A stretch of 64,000 nucleotides of DNA, from assembly GCF_014697415.1 (NCBI RefSeq), contig NZ_JACJRT010000001.1, positions 62,001-126,000 of the forward strand, in the 5' to 3' direction. Positions 7,886-18,188 of the stretch are shown in pieces. Numbering within the stretch: the stretch's first letter is position 1; every line of letters begins with the position of its first letter. A model generated the notes under the pieces. The model was not told where the DNA came from. It saw nothing but the letters and a program-made list of their open reading frames with translations, and searched no databases. This DNA is from Cyanobium sp. FACHB-13342. Lineage in GTDB: Bacteria > Cyanobacteriota > Cyanobacteriia > PCC-6307 > Cyanobiaceae. Position numbers and translations under genes: made by a program.

Positions 7886-8077
7886 GTGGCGATGCACTCC
7901 GGTTTCGGCTCCAGTGCTGGAGCAGACGACTCCACCGACATCGGCCGCTCTGTGATGAAGTGGGGACAGGATGGCGAGCTCTCAGCGCCCGACCTGCAAG
8001 CGATCCTGCAGCGGCTCAGCGCCGTGGATGCCCAGGCGGCAAGCCTGATGGACTGCCCCCTCGAGCCCCCCCACTGA
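7886..8077 (+). CDS. Small acidic hypothetical protein, 63 aa
   Basis: The GTG start at 7886 is chosen because AGGGAGG (7871-7877) sits eight bases upstream, an excellent ribosome binding site. An ATG two codons later would be too far from it. The protein has a helical C-terminal half containing ELSAPDLQAILQRLSAVDAQ and no membrane segment. Third codon positions are strongly G/C. The family is unknown. It converges with ridA, 16 bp away. Confidence 0.55.
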   Translation: MAMHSGFGSSAGADDSTDIGRSVMKWGQDGELSAPDLQAILQRLSAVDAQAASLMDCPLEPPH

Positions 8078-8093
8078 ATCCCGGCAGGTTCCG

Positions 8094-8495
8094 TCAGGAG
8101 GTGAGGGCAATGGCATCGATCTCCACCCGCGCCCCCTTGGGCAGGGCCGCCACTTCCACACAGGCCCGCGCCGGCGACACCCCCTCGCCGAACACCTCGG
8201 CATAGATCCCATTCACCCGGGCAAAATCGCCCAGATCCGCCAGAAACACGGTGGTGCGCAGCACCAGCTGGGGGCTGCTGCCGCCCGCGGCCAGCACGGC
8301 CTTGAGGTTGCTCAACACCTGGCGGGTCTCCGCCTCTACGTCGCCGTCGCCCACCATCGCCCCGGTGGCCGGATCCAGGGCGATCTGGCCGGAGCAATAG
8401 AGCACCCCACCGGCCTTCACCGCCTGGTTGTAGGGGCCCACGGGAGCTGGTGCTTGGGCGGTGATCACGGCTTCCGGCTGCATCGTGGGGCTCAT
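8094..8495 (-). CDS. ridA: RidA family reactive-intermediate deaminase
   Basis: RidA hydrolyses reactive enamine/imine intermediates released by PLP enzymes such as threonine dehydratase, protecting other PLP enzymes. The 133-aa length is typical. Family motifs are visible: APAPVGPYNQAVKAGGVLYCSGQ near the N-terminus (shown here as pieces APVGPYNQA and YCSGQIALDP) and the C-terminal ARACVEVAALPKGARVEIDA, where the first Arg of the pair is the expected substrate-binding residue. It is cytosolic and should be trimeric. The gene is divergent from an ABC ATPase gene with only 11 bp between start codons, so the promoters must overlap coding sequence or one start lies further in. Confidence 0.9.
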   Translation of the reverse strand: MSPTMQPEAVITAQAPAPVGPYNQAVKAGGVLYCSGQIALDPATGAMVGDGDVEAETRQVLSNLKAVLAAGGSSPQLVLRTTVFLADLGDFARVNGIYAEVFGEGVSPARACVEVAALPKGARVEIDAIALTS

Positions 8496-8506
8496 GCCAG
8501 GTCAGG

Positions 8507-9667
8507 ATGGTGGCCGAGCTTATGGCCCTTGCCGGCCCTGCGCCGATCGCCAGCCCCCTGACCGAGCTGATGCCTGCCGAGTTGCCGGTGCGTGAGCACG
8601 TGCAGCTCAAGGGCCTCTGGCACCGCTACCCCAACGCCGCCGCCGAGGAGTGGACCCTCCAGGGCATCGATCTGGCCCTCGGCCAGGGAGAACTGGTGGG
8701 CCTGCTGGGACCATCGGGCTGCGGCAAAACCACCCTGCTGCGGCTGATCGCCGGCTTTGAACGGCCGGAGCGGGGTTCCGTCTGCATCGATGGCCGCACC
8801 GTGGCCGGGCCGGGCCGCTGGCTAGCGCCCGAGCGCCGCGGCGTAGGCATGGTGTTTCAGGACTACGCCCTGTTCCCTCACCTCGATGCCTGGCGCAATG
8901 CCTGCTTCGGGCTGCGGCGCGGCCAGGACACCAGCCGCGCCGGTTGGCTGCTGGAGCTGCTCGGCCTCAAGGGACTCGAGGAGCGCTACCCCCACGAACT
9001 CTCCGGAGGTCAACGCCAGCGGCTGGCCCTGGCCAGGGCCCTCGCCCCCGGCCCCTCGGTGGTGCTGCTGGATGAACCGTTCTCCAACCTCGATGTGGAA
9101 GTGCGGCTGCGGCTGCGCAGCGAACTGCCCGCCGTGCTCTCCCGCTGTGGCGCCAGCGGCCTGATCGTGACCCACGATCCGGAGGAAGCCCTGGCCATCT
9201 GCGATCGGGTGGCGGTGCTGCGCGATGGGGTGTTGCATCAGTGCGCCAGGCCCCGCCAGCTGGTGCAGCAACCCGCCACCGCCTTTGTGGGGCGCTTCGT
9301 GTTGCAGGGCAACCTGCTGCCCGCCACCGCCCAGGGCAACCGCATCCACACACCCCTCGGCGATCTAGCCAGCAGCGAGGGGGCGTTGTCTCCAGGCGAG
9401 CAGCCCCTGGAGGTGCTGGTGAGTCCGGAGGCCATCGCCCTCCTCCCCGATGGGGACGGCGAAGCCTGGGTGCAGGGCCGCGAATTTCTGGGCCGCGAAT
9501 GGCTCTATCAGGTGCAGCTCGGCACCCTCAAACTGCGGCTGCGGCTGCCCCTGGAGGCGGAATATGGCCGCGGTCAGCGCTGCCAGCTCAGCCTGCGCCC
9601 CGGGTCCACGGGCATCCTCTTCCCCACGCGTGAGCCGCTGCGGGTGCTCGACGCCGGCCCCGCCTAG
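8507..9667 (+). CDS. ABC transporter ATP-binding protein, iron/sulfate/polyamine importer type
   Basis: This ATPase should energise an importer. The 386-aa protein has a nucleotide-binding domain with Walker A GPSGCGKT (68-75), Q-loop Gln118, signature LSGGQ (165-169), Walker B VVLLDE (185-190) and switch His223. A C-terminal TOBE-like beta domain follows (about 275-385). Domain order fits the FbpC/FutC, CysA or PotA groups, most like Fe(III) transport, but no permease or binding-protein gene is adjacent. Translation could also start at a later Met, such as residue 22. Its stop overlaps that of gloB. Confidence 0.8.
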   Translation: MVAELMALAGPAPIASPLTELMPAELPVREHVQLKGLWHRYPNAAAEEWTLQGIDLALGQGELVGLLGPSGCGKTTLLRLIAGFERPERGSVCIDGRTVAGPGRWLAPERRGVGMVFQDYALFPHLDAWRNACFGLRRGQDTSRAGWLLELLGLKGLEERYPHELSGGQRQRLALARALAPGPSVVLLDEPFSNLDVEVRLRLRSELPAVLSRCGASGLIVTHDPEEALAICDRVAVLRDGVLHQCARPRQLVQQPATAFVGRFVLQGNLLPATAQGNRIHTPLGDLASSEGALSPGEQPLEVLVSPEAIALLPDGDGEAWVQGREFLGREWLYQVQLGTLKLRLRLPLEAEYGRGQRCQLSLRPGSTGILFPTREPLRVLDAGPA

Positions 9668-10407
9668 CCCGCCCAGTGGTCCTTGCTGGCCCGCAGGCTG
9701 GCGAGCTGCTCGGCGCTGCTGGCACGCACAAACAGGTTGGTGGCCCGCTCCAGCTCCACCGTGCTGGGGATGGTGGCCTCGCCCCGGGCCCGGGCCTGGC
9801 GCACCGATGCCAACCGGGCGCTAACCGCCGCCGCGCAAGGGTCCTGGGGGGCCACGGTGGCGGCGGCCCAGCGCAGATTGGCTTCGGTGTACTCATGGGC
9901 GCACCACACCCGGGTGGCCGGGGGAAGGGCGGCCAGCCGCTGCAAGGAGTCCCGCATCTGGGCCGCACTGCCCTCAAACAGGCGGCCGCAGCCGCCGGCG
10001 AACAGGGTGTCGCCGCAGAACAGATGGCCCGAGGCGGGCAGGTGGTAAGCGATGTGGGCGCGGGTGTGACCCGGCACGGCCAGCACCTCCACCGGCTCCC
10101 CCAGCAGCGCAAACCGGTCGCCGTCGGCCACACCCTGGGTCTGCAGGGGAATCCGATCCCGGTCTTCCCGGCTGGCCAGCACCGCCGCACCGGGCCAGCG
10201 GGCCAGCAGCCCGGGGGTGCCACCGATGTGGTCGCTGTGGTGGTGGGTGTGCAGGATCGCCACCAGCTCGAGCCCCTGCTGCTCAAGGGCGGCGATCACC
10301 GGCTCGGCCACGGCCGGATCCACCACGGCGGCCTGGCCCTGCCGCTGCAGCACAAACACGTAGTTGTCGTGCAGCACCGGGATCAGGCCAACGCGGAGTT
10401 GCTGCAT
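9664..10407 (-). CDS. gloB: Hydroxyacylglutathione hydrolase (glyoxalase II)
   Basis: The enzyme hydrolyses S-D-lactoylglutathione to D-lactate and glutathione, the last step of methylglyoxal detoxification. The 247-aa protein has the metallo-beta-lactamase metal motif THHHSDH (54-60), followed by further ligands in VPGHTRAH and [11 protein letters not shown], and the glyoxalase II-type C-terminal helical substrate domain with HEYTEANL. The start is an ATG that gives the normal N-terminus [11 protein letters not shown]. It is convergent with the ABC ATPase gene; the four bases CTAG at 9664-9667 provide the stop for both genes. Confidence 0.92.
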   Translation of the reverse strand: MQQLRVGLIPVLHDNYVFVLQRQGQAAVVDPAVAEPVIAALEQQGLELVAILHTHHHSDHIGGTPGLLARWPGAAVLASREDRDRIPLQTQGVADGDRFALLGEPVEVLAVPGHTRAHIAYHLPASGHLFCGDTLFAGGCGRLFEGSAAQMRDSLQRLAALPPATRVWCAHEYTEANLRWAAATVAPQDPCAAAVSARLASVRQARARGEATIPSTVELERATNLFVRASSAEQLASLRASKDHWAG

Positions 10408-10436
10408 CGTTAAAGTCCAGCCTGAGGCGTACCCCC

Positions 10437-11084
10437 ATGATCACCGTCGCCCTCGCCAAAGGCGCCCTGCTCAAGGATTCGGTGGCCCGCTTCGCCGCCG
10501 CCGGCCTCGACTTCTCGGCCCTGCTGGAACCCAGCAACCGCCAGCTGATGGTGCCGAGTGCCTGCGGCCAGGCCCGGGCCCTGCTGGTGCGCAACGCCGA
10601 CGTGCCGGTGTATGTGGCCTACGGCCAGGCCCAGCTCGGAGTGGTGGGTTACGACGTGATCCGTGAACACCAGCTGCCGGTGGCCCAGCTGCTCGATCTG
10701 GGCTTCGGCGGCTGCCGCATGAGCGTGGCCGTCAAGGCCAGCAGTGGCTACCGCCGGGCGGCAGACCTCCCCGCCCACTGCCGCGTGGCCAGCAAGTTCA
10801 CCGGCTGCGCCCAGGCCTTCTTTGATGCCCTCGATCTGCCGGTGGAGCTGATTCACCTGGCGGGATCGGTGGAGCTCGGCCCGATCACTGGCATGAGTGA
10901 GGCGATCGTGGATCTGGTGGCCACCGGCCGCACCCTCGAGGAAAACGGATTGATCGCCATCGAAGACCTGTTCCACAGCACCGCCCGACTAGTGGGCCAC
11001 CCCCTGGCCCTGCGCCTCGATGACGGCGTGCTCCAGGGGCTCGTCGATCGCCTTGGGGTGGCGGTGCCGCAGCGGAGCCGCTGA
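10437..11084 (+). CDS. hisG: ATP phosphoribosyltransferase, short form
   Basis: HisG catalyses the first committed step of histidine synthesis, joining ATP and PRPP. At 215 aa it is the short form, which lacks the C-terminal regulatory domain and needs HisZ for activity and feedback control. Motifs include [15 protein letters not shown] at the start, [14 protein letters not shown], and the PRPP-binding [14 protein letters not shown] near the C-terminus. hisZ is not in this window. The last base of the stop (TGA, 11082-11084) is the first base of the next gene's ATG, so translation of the two is likely coupled. Confidence 0.92.
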   Translation: MITVALAKGALLKDSVARFAAAGLDFSALLEPSNRQLMVPSACGQARALLVRNADVPVYVAYGQAQLGVVGYDVIREHQLPVAQLLDLGFGGCRMSVAVKASSGYRRAADLPAHCRVASKFTGCAQAFFDALDLPVELIHLAGSVELGPITGMSEAIVDLVATGRTLEENGLIAIEDLFHSTARLVGHPLALRLDDGVLQGLVDRLGVAVPQRSR

Positions 11085-12883
11085 TGGCCCGCCTTGATCG
11101 GCAACGCCTGACCCGCCTGTTGCCCTACCTGGGCAAGGACCGCCGCCGCCTCGGCCTCACCCTGCTGCTGCTGATCCCCGTGGCCTTCGCCGCCGCGGTG
11201 CAGCCACTGCTGGTGGGCCAGGCGATTGCCGTGCTGCGGCGCGAGCCCACCCTGGCCTGGCTCAACGGCCTGTCGGTGGCGGCGGCGCTCCAGCAACTGG
11301 TGCTGCTGCTGTTGCTGGCGGTGCTGCTGCGCCTCGGCCTGCAGGGCATCCAAACCTTCAACGTCCAGGCCGTCGGCCAACGGCTCACCGCCCGAATCCG
11401 CAACGACCTGTTCGCCCATGCCATGGCGCTGTCCTTGCGGTTCCACGACCGCACGCCCGTCGGCAAGCTGCTCACCCGCCTCACCAGCGATGTGGACGCC
11501 CTGGCCGAGGTGTTCGGCAGCGGCGCCGTGGGGGTGCTCGCCGACCTGGTGACCCTGCTGGTGATCGCGGCCACGATGATCTCGATCGAATGGCGCCTCG
11601 GCCTGCTGCTGCTGGTGAGCCAGGTGCCGGTGGTGCTGGGCATCCTCTGGCTACAGGGTCGCTACCGCACGGCCAACTACCGGGTGCGGGAAGAGCTCAG
11701 CCAGCTCAACGCCGACCTGCAGGAAAACCTGCAGGGTCTGGAGGTGGTGCAGATGTTCCGCCGGGAAGCCACCAACAGTGCCCGCTTCTCCCGCGTCACC
11801 ACGGCCTACCGCGAAGCGGTGACGGGCACGATCCTCTACGACAGCGCCATCTCGGCCTTCATCGAGTGGGTGGCCCTCAGCGCCGTGGCCGTGGTGCTGG
11901 CCCTCGGGGGCTGGATGGTGCTCGGCAGCGCCATGGGCCTGGGCACCCTCACCACCTTCATCCTCTATTCCCAGCGCCTGTTTGATCCCCTGCGCCAGCT
12001 GGCGGAGCGCTTCACCCAGATCCAGGGCGGCCTCACCGCCGTCGAACGCATCGGCGAACTGCTCGAACAACCCATCGAGATCGCCGAGCTGCCCTCCAGC
12101 GAGCGCACGGCGGCGGCGATTCAGAGCGGCAGCCAACGCGCCAGTGCCGGCGAGGTGGTGTTCGACAACGTCAGCTTTGCCTACCGGGACGACGACCCCA
12201 TCCTCACCAACCTCTCCTTCCGGATTGGCCCCGGCGAACACGTGGCCCTGGTGGGACCCACCGGTTCCGGCAAAACCACCGTGATCCGCCTGCTCTGCCG
12301 GCTCTACGAGCCCCAGCAGGGCCGGATCCTGCTCGATGGCGTCGACATCCGTCAGCTCCCCATTCCCACCCTGCGCCAGCGGCTCGGGGTGGTGCTGCAG
12401 GACACGTTTCTGTTCAGCGGCAACGTGGCCGACAACCTGCGCCTCGATGCGCCGATCAGCAGCGACGACCTGCAGAAGCTCTGCGCCGAGCTCGGCCTGG
12501 AGCCCCTGCTGCGGCGCCTTCCCGATGGCCTGGCCACCGAGCTGCGCGAACGGGGCGGCAACCTCTCCTCCGGCGAGCGCCAACTGCTCTCGGTGGCCCG
12601 GGTGGCGATCCGCGACCCCTCGGTGCTGGTGATGGATGAAGCCACCGCCTTCATGGACCCCTCCACCGAAGCCACCCTGCAGCGCGACCTGGCCCGCCTG
12701 CTGCAGCAGCGCACGGCCATCGTGATCGCCCACCGCCTGGCCACGGTGGAGGCCTCCGATCGCATCCTGGTGCTGCGCAAGGGCCACCTGATCGAGCAGG
12801 GCACCCACACCGAACTGCGCCAGGCGGGGGGGGTGTATGCCCAGTTGGCCGACCTGCAGGAGCGCGGGCTGGCGGCCCTCTGA
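11084..12883 (+). CDS. ABC exporter, fused membrane and ATPase domains (MsbA-like)
   Basis: This half-transporter should act as a homodimer exporting lipids, peptides or drugs. The N-terminal 315 residues form six transmembrane helices. The ATPase domain follows with Walker A GPTGSGKT (391-398), Q-loop in VVLQDTF (Gln439), signature LSSGE (494-498), Walker B VLVMDE (514-519) and a His in IVIAHRL. Length (599 aa) is standard. The substrate is unknown. The start overlaps the hisG stop by one base, and both genes are probably co-transcribed, although no functional link is obvious. Confidence 0.85.
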   Translation: MARLDRQRLTRLLPYLGKDRRRLGLTLLLLIPVAFAAAVQPLLVGQAIAVLRREPTLAWLNGLSVAAALQQLVLLLLLAVLLRLGLQGIQTFNVQAVGQRLTARIRNDLFAHAMALSLRFHDRTPVGKLLTRLTSDVDALAEVFGSGAVGVLADLVTLLVIAATMISIEWRLGLLLLVSQVPVVLGILWLQGRYRTANYRVREELSQLNADLQENLQGLEVVQMFRREATNSARFSRVTTAYREAVTGTILYDSAISAFIEWVALSAVAVVLALGGWMVLGSAMGLGTLTTFILYSQRLFDPLRQLAERFTQIQGGLTAVERIGELLEQPIEIAELPSSERTAAAIQSGSQRASAGEVVFDNVSFAYRDDDPILTNLSFRIGPGEHVALVGPTGSGKTTVIRLLCRLYEPQQGRILLDGVDIRQLPIPTLRQRLGVVLQDTFLFSGNVADNLRLDAPISSDDLQKLCAELGLEPLLRRLPDGLATELRERGGNLSSGERQLLSVARVAIRDPSVLVMDEATAFMDPSTEATLQRDLARLLQQRTAIVIAHRLATVEASDRILVLRKGHLIEQGTHTELRQAGGVYAQLADLQERGLAAL

Positions 12884-12885
12884 AT

Positions 12886-12915
12886 TCAGCCGAAGTCAGC
12901 CGAACTCAGCCGAGC
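12886..12915. repeat. Three tandem 10-bp repeats carrying stops in all frames
   Basis: TCAGCCGAAG, TCAGCCGAAC and TCAGCCGAGC follow each other exactly between the exporter stop and the hydrolase gene end. Each TCA is TGA on the minus strand. Because the period is 10, the three stops fall in the three different minus-strand frames. The last copy is the actual stop codon of the hydrolase. Confidence 0.8.
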
Positions 12916-13715
12916 TGCTCCAGCCAGGGTCGCAGCACCCCGGCGAGCTGGGCGGGCCTCTGGCGCATGGGCAGGTGCCCCACCCCTTCCAGTTCCACGA
13001 CCTGGTGCTGGGCGGCATAGCCGGCCAGGTGGCGCACATAGCGGGGCTCCATCACCTGGTCGCGGCTGCCGGCGATCCAGAGGCTGGGCACCTGCAGCCG
13101 GGCGGTGAGCTGGGGAATCTGACGCACCGCCCCCCGGTTGGTGCTGCAGGCCAGCAGCCCCTGGGCGGCGCGACGCTCGGCCAGCAGGGGGCTGCGCCAA
13201 GGATCGCTGCCCGGCAGCTCGGCCAGCCAGCCGGGCCGCCAGCGCAGAAACAGGGCCCCACCCCGCCGCACCTGGGCAAAGGCCCGGGGCTGGTACACCC
13301 CCCCACCGGCGGCGATCTGCACCAGGCCCACCAGCTGATCCCCCAGGTGGGGGGCGGCGTGCAGGGCGACGCTGCCCCCCAGCGAGTGGCCCATCAGCAC
13401 GATCGGGCGCTCCCCCGCCTGCTCCCGCGCCGCCTGGGCCAGCCAGCGGCCGTAGCTGGCCAGGCTGGCGTGCAGGCCCCGCGGCCGCGGCCGGTGGCCA
13501 AAGCCAGGCAGATCGGGGGCCCAGAGCTCCCAGTCCGGGGCGAGGGCCTCGGCCAACGGCGTCCACAGCCGCCCCGCCAGCAACCAGCCATGCAGGGCCA
13601 CCAACAGGGGCGGTGAAGTGGCGTGGGCCAGGGATCCGGGCTCAGGAGTCTCCAGGCTGGCCCACCGGTCGCACCCTGGGCGGCCATCGGGCAGGATCGT
13701 GCCATTGCGTTGCAC
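12906..13715 (-). CDS. Alpha/beta hydrolase
   Basis: The 269-aa protein has an alpha/beta-hydrolase fold. Visible elements are the oxyanion-region LVALHGWLLAG, the DLPGFGHRPRP loop, the nucleophile elbow GHSLGG with the catalytic Ser, an acid in IAGSRDQV, and the catalytic His in EGVGHLPM. The substrate cannot be named. The open frame continues far upstream but overlaps the acetyltransferase gene on the other strand. The GTG at 13715 gives a normal-length protein starting VQRNGTILPDG and leaves a nine-base divergent gap. Confidence 0.85.
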   Translation of the reverse strand: MQRNGTILPDGRPGCDRWASLETPEPGSLAHATSPPLLVALHGWLLAGRLWTPLAEALAPDWELWAPDLPGFGHRPRPRGLHASLASYGRWLAQAAREQAGERPIVLMGHSLGGSVALHAAPHLGDQLVGLVQIAAGGGVYQPRAFAQVRRGGALFLRWRPGWLAELPGSDPWRSPLLAERRAAQGLLACSTNRGAVRQIPQLTARLQVPSLWIAGSRDQVMEPRYVRHLAGYAAQHQVVELEGVGHLPMRQRPAQLAGVLRPWLEQLG

Positions 13716-13724
13716 GCGGCAGTC

Positions 13725-14213
13725 GTGGCCTCGGCCGAGCTCCTCACCAGCCTCTACGGGGAGCAGCACCGGCTCTGCCCCACTCCCAACTCCGAACTCA
13801 GCCTGGTGCTGAGCCGGGAGCGGGAGATCGACCTGATCGAGCTGGAGCAGCTCTGCGATGCGGTGGGCTGGAGCCGCCGGCCCCTGCGCCGGGTGCGCAA
13901 GGCCCTGCAACACAGCCTGCTGCGCGTCGGCCTCTGGCGCCACGACCCCCGCCTGCCCAAGCTGGTGGGATTCGCCCGCTGCACCGGCGATGGCGTGGTG
14001 GAGGCCACCGTCTGGGATGTGGCGGTCCATCCCCTCTACCAAGGCGCCGGGCTGGGGAAACAACTGATGGTCTACGTGCTCGACCAACTGCGCACCATGG
14101 AGGTGGATCGGGTGAGCCTGTTCGCCGACCCGGAAGTGGTGGCCTTCTACGCCGCCCAGGGCTGGGAGCTGGAGCCCCTGCAGCGCCGCTGCGCCTTCTG
14201 GTACGCCCCCTAA
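13725..14213 (+). CDS. GNAT family N-acetyltransferase
   Basis: The protein should transfer an acetyl group from acetyl-CoA to an amine. The acetyl-CoA-binding motif A is clear: DVAVHPLYQGAGLGKQLM, with the Q/R-x-x-G-x-G/A pattern in YQGAGLGKQ. The C-terminal motif B carries FYAAQGWE. The GTG at 13725 gives 162 aa; the frame is open to an upstream ATG at 13623, but that would overlap the divergent hydrolase. The substrate is unknown; the adjoining cyanobacterial-type sequence LSREREIDLIELEQLC suggests a cyanobacterium-specific subgroup. Its stop overlaps that of the glycosyltransferase gene (CTAA, 14210-14213). Confidence 0.8.
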   Translation: MASAELLTSLYGEQHRLCPTPNSELSLVLSREREIDLIELEQLCDAVGWSRRPLRRVRKALQHSLLRVGLWRHDPRLPKLVGFARCTGDGVVEATVWDVAVHPLYQGAGLGKQLMVYVLDQLRTMEVDRVSLFADPEVVAFYAAQGWELEPLQRRCAFWYAP

Positions 14214-14908
14214 TCCGGAGCTCCGTAGTACCGCGCCGCCAACCGTTCGGCTGGTACGCCCTGCCGCCAGGCGCGCCGCAGCCGGGCATTGGCCAGGGCC
14301 GTCTGGCCAATCCCCAGGGCCCGCCAGCGCCGGCCATCCACCCGCAACCGGGCCTGCAGGGGCCGCAGCCGGGTGTGCTTCCGCAGGCGCTGCACCAGGT
14401 CGAGGTCTTCCATCAGCGGCAGCGGAGCCAGCCCTCCGGCCCGATCCAGCAGCGGCCTTGGCAGCAGCAGGCCCTGGTCGCCATAGGGCTGCTGGCGCCA
14501 GCGGCTGCGCCAGGCCACGGCCATCTCCACCAGCCGCAGGGCGGGGTGGGGGCCGTCGATGGCCAGGTCGAAGTACCAGGCGGCCTCCGGCAGGCCCAGG
14601 GCCGCCGCCACGGCCGGACGCCAGCCGGCCTCCAGCCGGGCATCGGCATGCAGCAACCACAGCCAGGGGCCACTGCTACGGGCGATCCCGCAGGCCAGCT
14701 GCAGGCCCCGCCCGGGGGGGCTCACCAACACCCGCGCCCCGGCCAGGGCCGCCACGCGACGGGTGCCATCGCCGCTGGCCCCATCCACCACCAGCACCTC
14801 CGCCACCAGCTCCGGAGCAGCGGCCAGATCGGCCAGCAGCGCCGGCAACCGCGGCGCCTCGTTGCGCGCGGCGATCACCACGGAGATCGGCGGCAGCCTC
14901 AGCGCCAC
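14210..14908 (-). CDS. TIGR04283 family glycosyltransferase
   Basis: The 232-aa GT-A fold protein begins ISVVIAARNEAPRLP, followed by the DGASGDGT nucleotide-sugar loop, LLHADARLEAGW as the metal-binding D-x-D-like segment, and MEDLDLVQRLRK further on. TIGR04283 proteins are often annotated as arsenosugar-biosynthesis glycosyltransferases, but many occur without arsenic genes, so the acceptor is uncertain. It overlaps the following TIGR04282 gene, the usual partner, by 10 bp. The two are read as one unit on the minus strand. Confidence 0.82.
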   Translation of the reverse strand: MALRLPPISVVIAARNEAPRLPALLADLAAAPELVAEVLVVDGASGDGTRRVAALAGARVLVSPPGRGLQLACGIARSSGPWLWLLHADARLEAGWRPAVAAALGLPEAAWYFDLAIDGPHPALRLVEMAVAWRSRWRQQPYGDQGLLLPRPLLDRAGGLAPLPLMEDLDLVQRLRKHTRLRPLQARLRVDGRRWRALGIGQTALANARLRRAWRQGVPAERLAARYYGAPD

Positions 14909-15516
14909 GGCCCCAGGTCCTCGCCCCGATCGAGATCGCCCCGGCAGGGCAGCAGGGCCGGCTCCAAGCCCCGCTGCGCCATCACCGCCAGGGTCTGCTC
15001 CAGCACCTGGGCCGAGCCCCAGGCCATCCCCGCCAGCAGGGCGGGATCGGGCCGGTGCAGGCCCAGCAGCCAGTAGCCGCCATCGTCGGCCGGCCCCAGC
15101 ACCGCGGGCCGGCGGTTGAGGGCCTCGAAGGCCGCCGCCAGGTCGCTGCCCTCCAGCCGGGGCAGATCACTGCCGATGAGCACCACCCGCCCGGCCCCCT
15201 CGGCCGCCGCCCGCAGGAACTGGCGGTGCATCCGCAACCCCAGGCCGCCCCGACCCTGCAGCCGGAAGCGGTCGGCCCCCAGCTCAGCGGCCCAGCGGCA
15301 GGCCGCCCTCGGACCCAGCCCATCGACGGCCAGCACCAGCTCGAGGTCCAGCTGGCTGGCCAGGCTGCGGGCGACCGCCAAGGTGTGGCGGGTGAGCCGT
15401 GCCTGAATCCGAGCCGCCGCCACTGCCCCCATGCTGCTGGCCAGGCGGCGCTTGCAGCGGCCTGGCGCGGGCCAGCGGGCCATCACCACCAGCTGGCCCC
15501 GGCCGGATCGCCTCAC
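14899..15516 (-). CDS. TIGR04282 (DUF2064) glycosyltransferase-like protein
   Basis: The 205-aa protein resembles small nucleotidyl/glycosyl-transferases: [19 protein letters not shown] at the start, then [15 protein letters not shown] and [14 protein letters not shown]. It is normally encoded with a TIGR04283 partner, as here. The GTG start at 15516 overlaps the stop of the upstream protease gene as GTGA, which suggests translational coupling and sets the start. The longer upstream frame to 15762 lies inside the protease gene and is rejected. The substrate is unknown. Confidence 0.78.
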   Translation of the reverse strand: MRRSGRGQLVVMARWPAPGRCKRRLASSMGAVAAARIQARLTRHTLAVARSLASQLDLELVLAVDGLGPRAACRWAAELGADRFRLQGRGGLGLRMHRQFLRAAAEGAGRVVLIGSDLPRLEGSDLAAAFEALNRRPAVLGPADDGGYWLLGLHRPDPALLAGMAWGSAQVLEQTLAVMAQRGLEPALLPCRGDLDRGEDLGPWR

Positions 15517-16637
15517 CCCTGGCGCGGCAATTCCGCCGGCTTCACCTCCAGGGTCAAGCGCTGGTCCCCGCGCCGCAGGGACACCCCCAGCGCCTGACCC
15601 ACCCGGCCCTGGTCCACGGCCAGCTGCACCTCCGAGGGGTTCTTCACCGCCTTGCCGCCCACCTGGTCGATCAGGTCGCAGGGCTTGAGCCCTCCCTTGG
15701 CCGCCGGACTGCCCGGCATCACCTCCACCACCACCACCCCGTTCACCTCGGGCAGGCGGCATTCATCGGTGCTGGCATTGATCTCCCGGGCCAGCTGGGG
15801 CGTGAGGGCCTGCAGCCGCACACCGATGTAGGGGTGGCTGGCGGAGCCCTTCTCCAGGATCTGGGCGGCGATCTGGCGCGCCACGTTGATGGGGATCGCA
15901 AAGCTCAGCCCCGCCCCCGGCGCCTGGCGAATCGCCGTGTTGATGCCGATCACCTGACCCCGGTCATTGATCAGCGGTCCGCCGCTGTTGCCGGGGTTCA
16001 CGGCGGCGTCGGTCTGGATGTAAGGCACCCGCTGGCCCTCGCCCACCGCATTGGTGCGCTGGATGGCGCTGATGATCCCGGCGGTCACCGTGTTGTCGAG
16101 GCCGAGGGGATTGCCGATGGCTATGGCCCACTCCCCGGGCCGCACCTTGGCGGAATCGCCCAGGGGGGCCACCGGCAGCTTGCTGGCCACCACCTTCACC
16201 ACGGCCACGTCGGTGAGGGGATCACTGCCGAGCACCTTGCCGGTGAAGCTGCGGCCATCGGGCAGGGTCACGGTCACCTCACTGGCCCCCTCCACCACGT
16301 GGGCGTTGGTGAGCAGCACCCCATCGGAGCGGGTGATAAAGCCCGAACCCTGGCCCTGTTGCTGCTGGATCGTCGGCCCGCCGCCAAACAGGCCGCCCAG
16401 GGGGTTCACCATCCGCTTGACGGTGTCGATCCGCACCACCGCGGGCCCCACCTTGGCCACCGCATCCACGATCAGGGTGTTGCCCTGCTGCAGGGGCGGG
16501 GTGGGAGCCGCGTCGCTGATCGGCGTCTGGGCACCGCTGCGACCCGGCAGCCCTTGCAGGCCCTGGCTGCAACCCACCAGCAGCAAGGCGGCGGGGGCGA
16601 TCAGCGCGATTCGACGGGAGGGGAAACGGCGCGGCAT
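15513..16637 (-). CDS. HtrA/Deg-type serine protease, predicted lipoprotein
   Basis: This is a trypsin-like periplasmic or thylakoid-lumen quality-control protease of the cyanobacterial HhoA/HhoB/HtrA group. Counting from the ATG at 16637 (374 aa), the catalytic triad is His113 (TNAHVV), Asp143 (LTDVAVV) and Ser218 (GNSGGP). One PDZ domain follows (about 265-365). The N-terminus is basic and hydrophobic and contains LLLVGC with Cys23, a likely lipobox, so membrane anchoring is inferred. An ATG 12 codons upstream is the alternative start. The gene is divergent from dnaA. Confidence 0.88.
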   Translation of the reverse strand: MPRRFPSRRIALIAPAALLLVGCSQGLQGLPGRSGAQTPISDAAPTPPLQQGNTLIVDAVAKVGPAVVRIDTVKRMVNPLGGLFGGGPTIQQQQGQGSGFITRSDGVLLTNAHVVEGASEVTVTLPDGRSFTGKVLGSDPLTDVAVVKVVASKLPVAPLGDSAKVRPGEWAIAIGNPLGLDNTVTAGIISAIQRTNAVGEGQRVPYIQTDAAVNPGNSGGPLINDRGQVIGINTAIRQAPGAGLSFAIPINVARQIAAQILEKGSASHPYIGVRLQALTPQLAREINASTDECRLPEVNGVVVVEVMPGSPAAKGGLKPCDLIDQVGGKAVKNPSEVQLAVDQGRVGQALGVSLRRGDQRLTLEVKPAELPRQG

Positions 16638-16748
16638 GGGGACGGGATGGAGGCCAGGTCTGAATCCGTTCATTTAAGACGGACTGGCCGCAACACCACG
16701 CGTAGATTCGGCACCCACGAGTCGGCGCGGTCGGTGCAGCAGGGATCG

Positions 16749-18167
<1,419 letters not shown>

Positions 18168-18188
18168 TCTCCCTCAGGGGCCAACACC

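Noticed and set aside
7502-7897. 131-residue minus-strand Gly-rich ORF
   Set aside because: It is the shadow of a plus-strand frame that shows strong C-ending codon bias, and its composition is extreme.
13716-14660. N-terminal extension of the alpha/beta hydrolase to 584 residues
   Set aside because: It is antisense to the GNAT gene and part of the glycosyltransferase gene; the hydrolase fold starts near 13715.
15399-16748. Long open frame fused upstream of dnaA, giving a 922-residue protein
   Set aside because: It lies antisense to the HtrA-type protease, whose catalytic triad, PDZ domain and codon pattern are clear. DnaA domain I begins just after the GTG at 16749.
16638-16748. Replication origin next to dnaA
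   Set aside because: No clustered TTATCCACA-like boxes or AT-rich unwinding element were visible in the 110 bp before dnaA, and dnaN is not adjacent.
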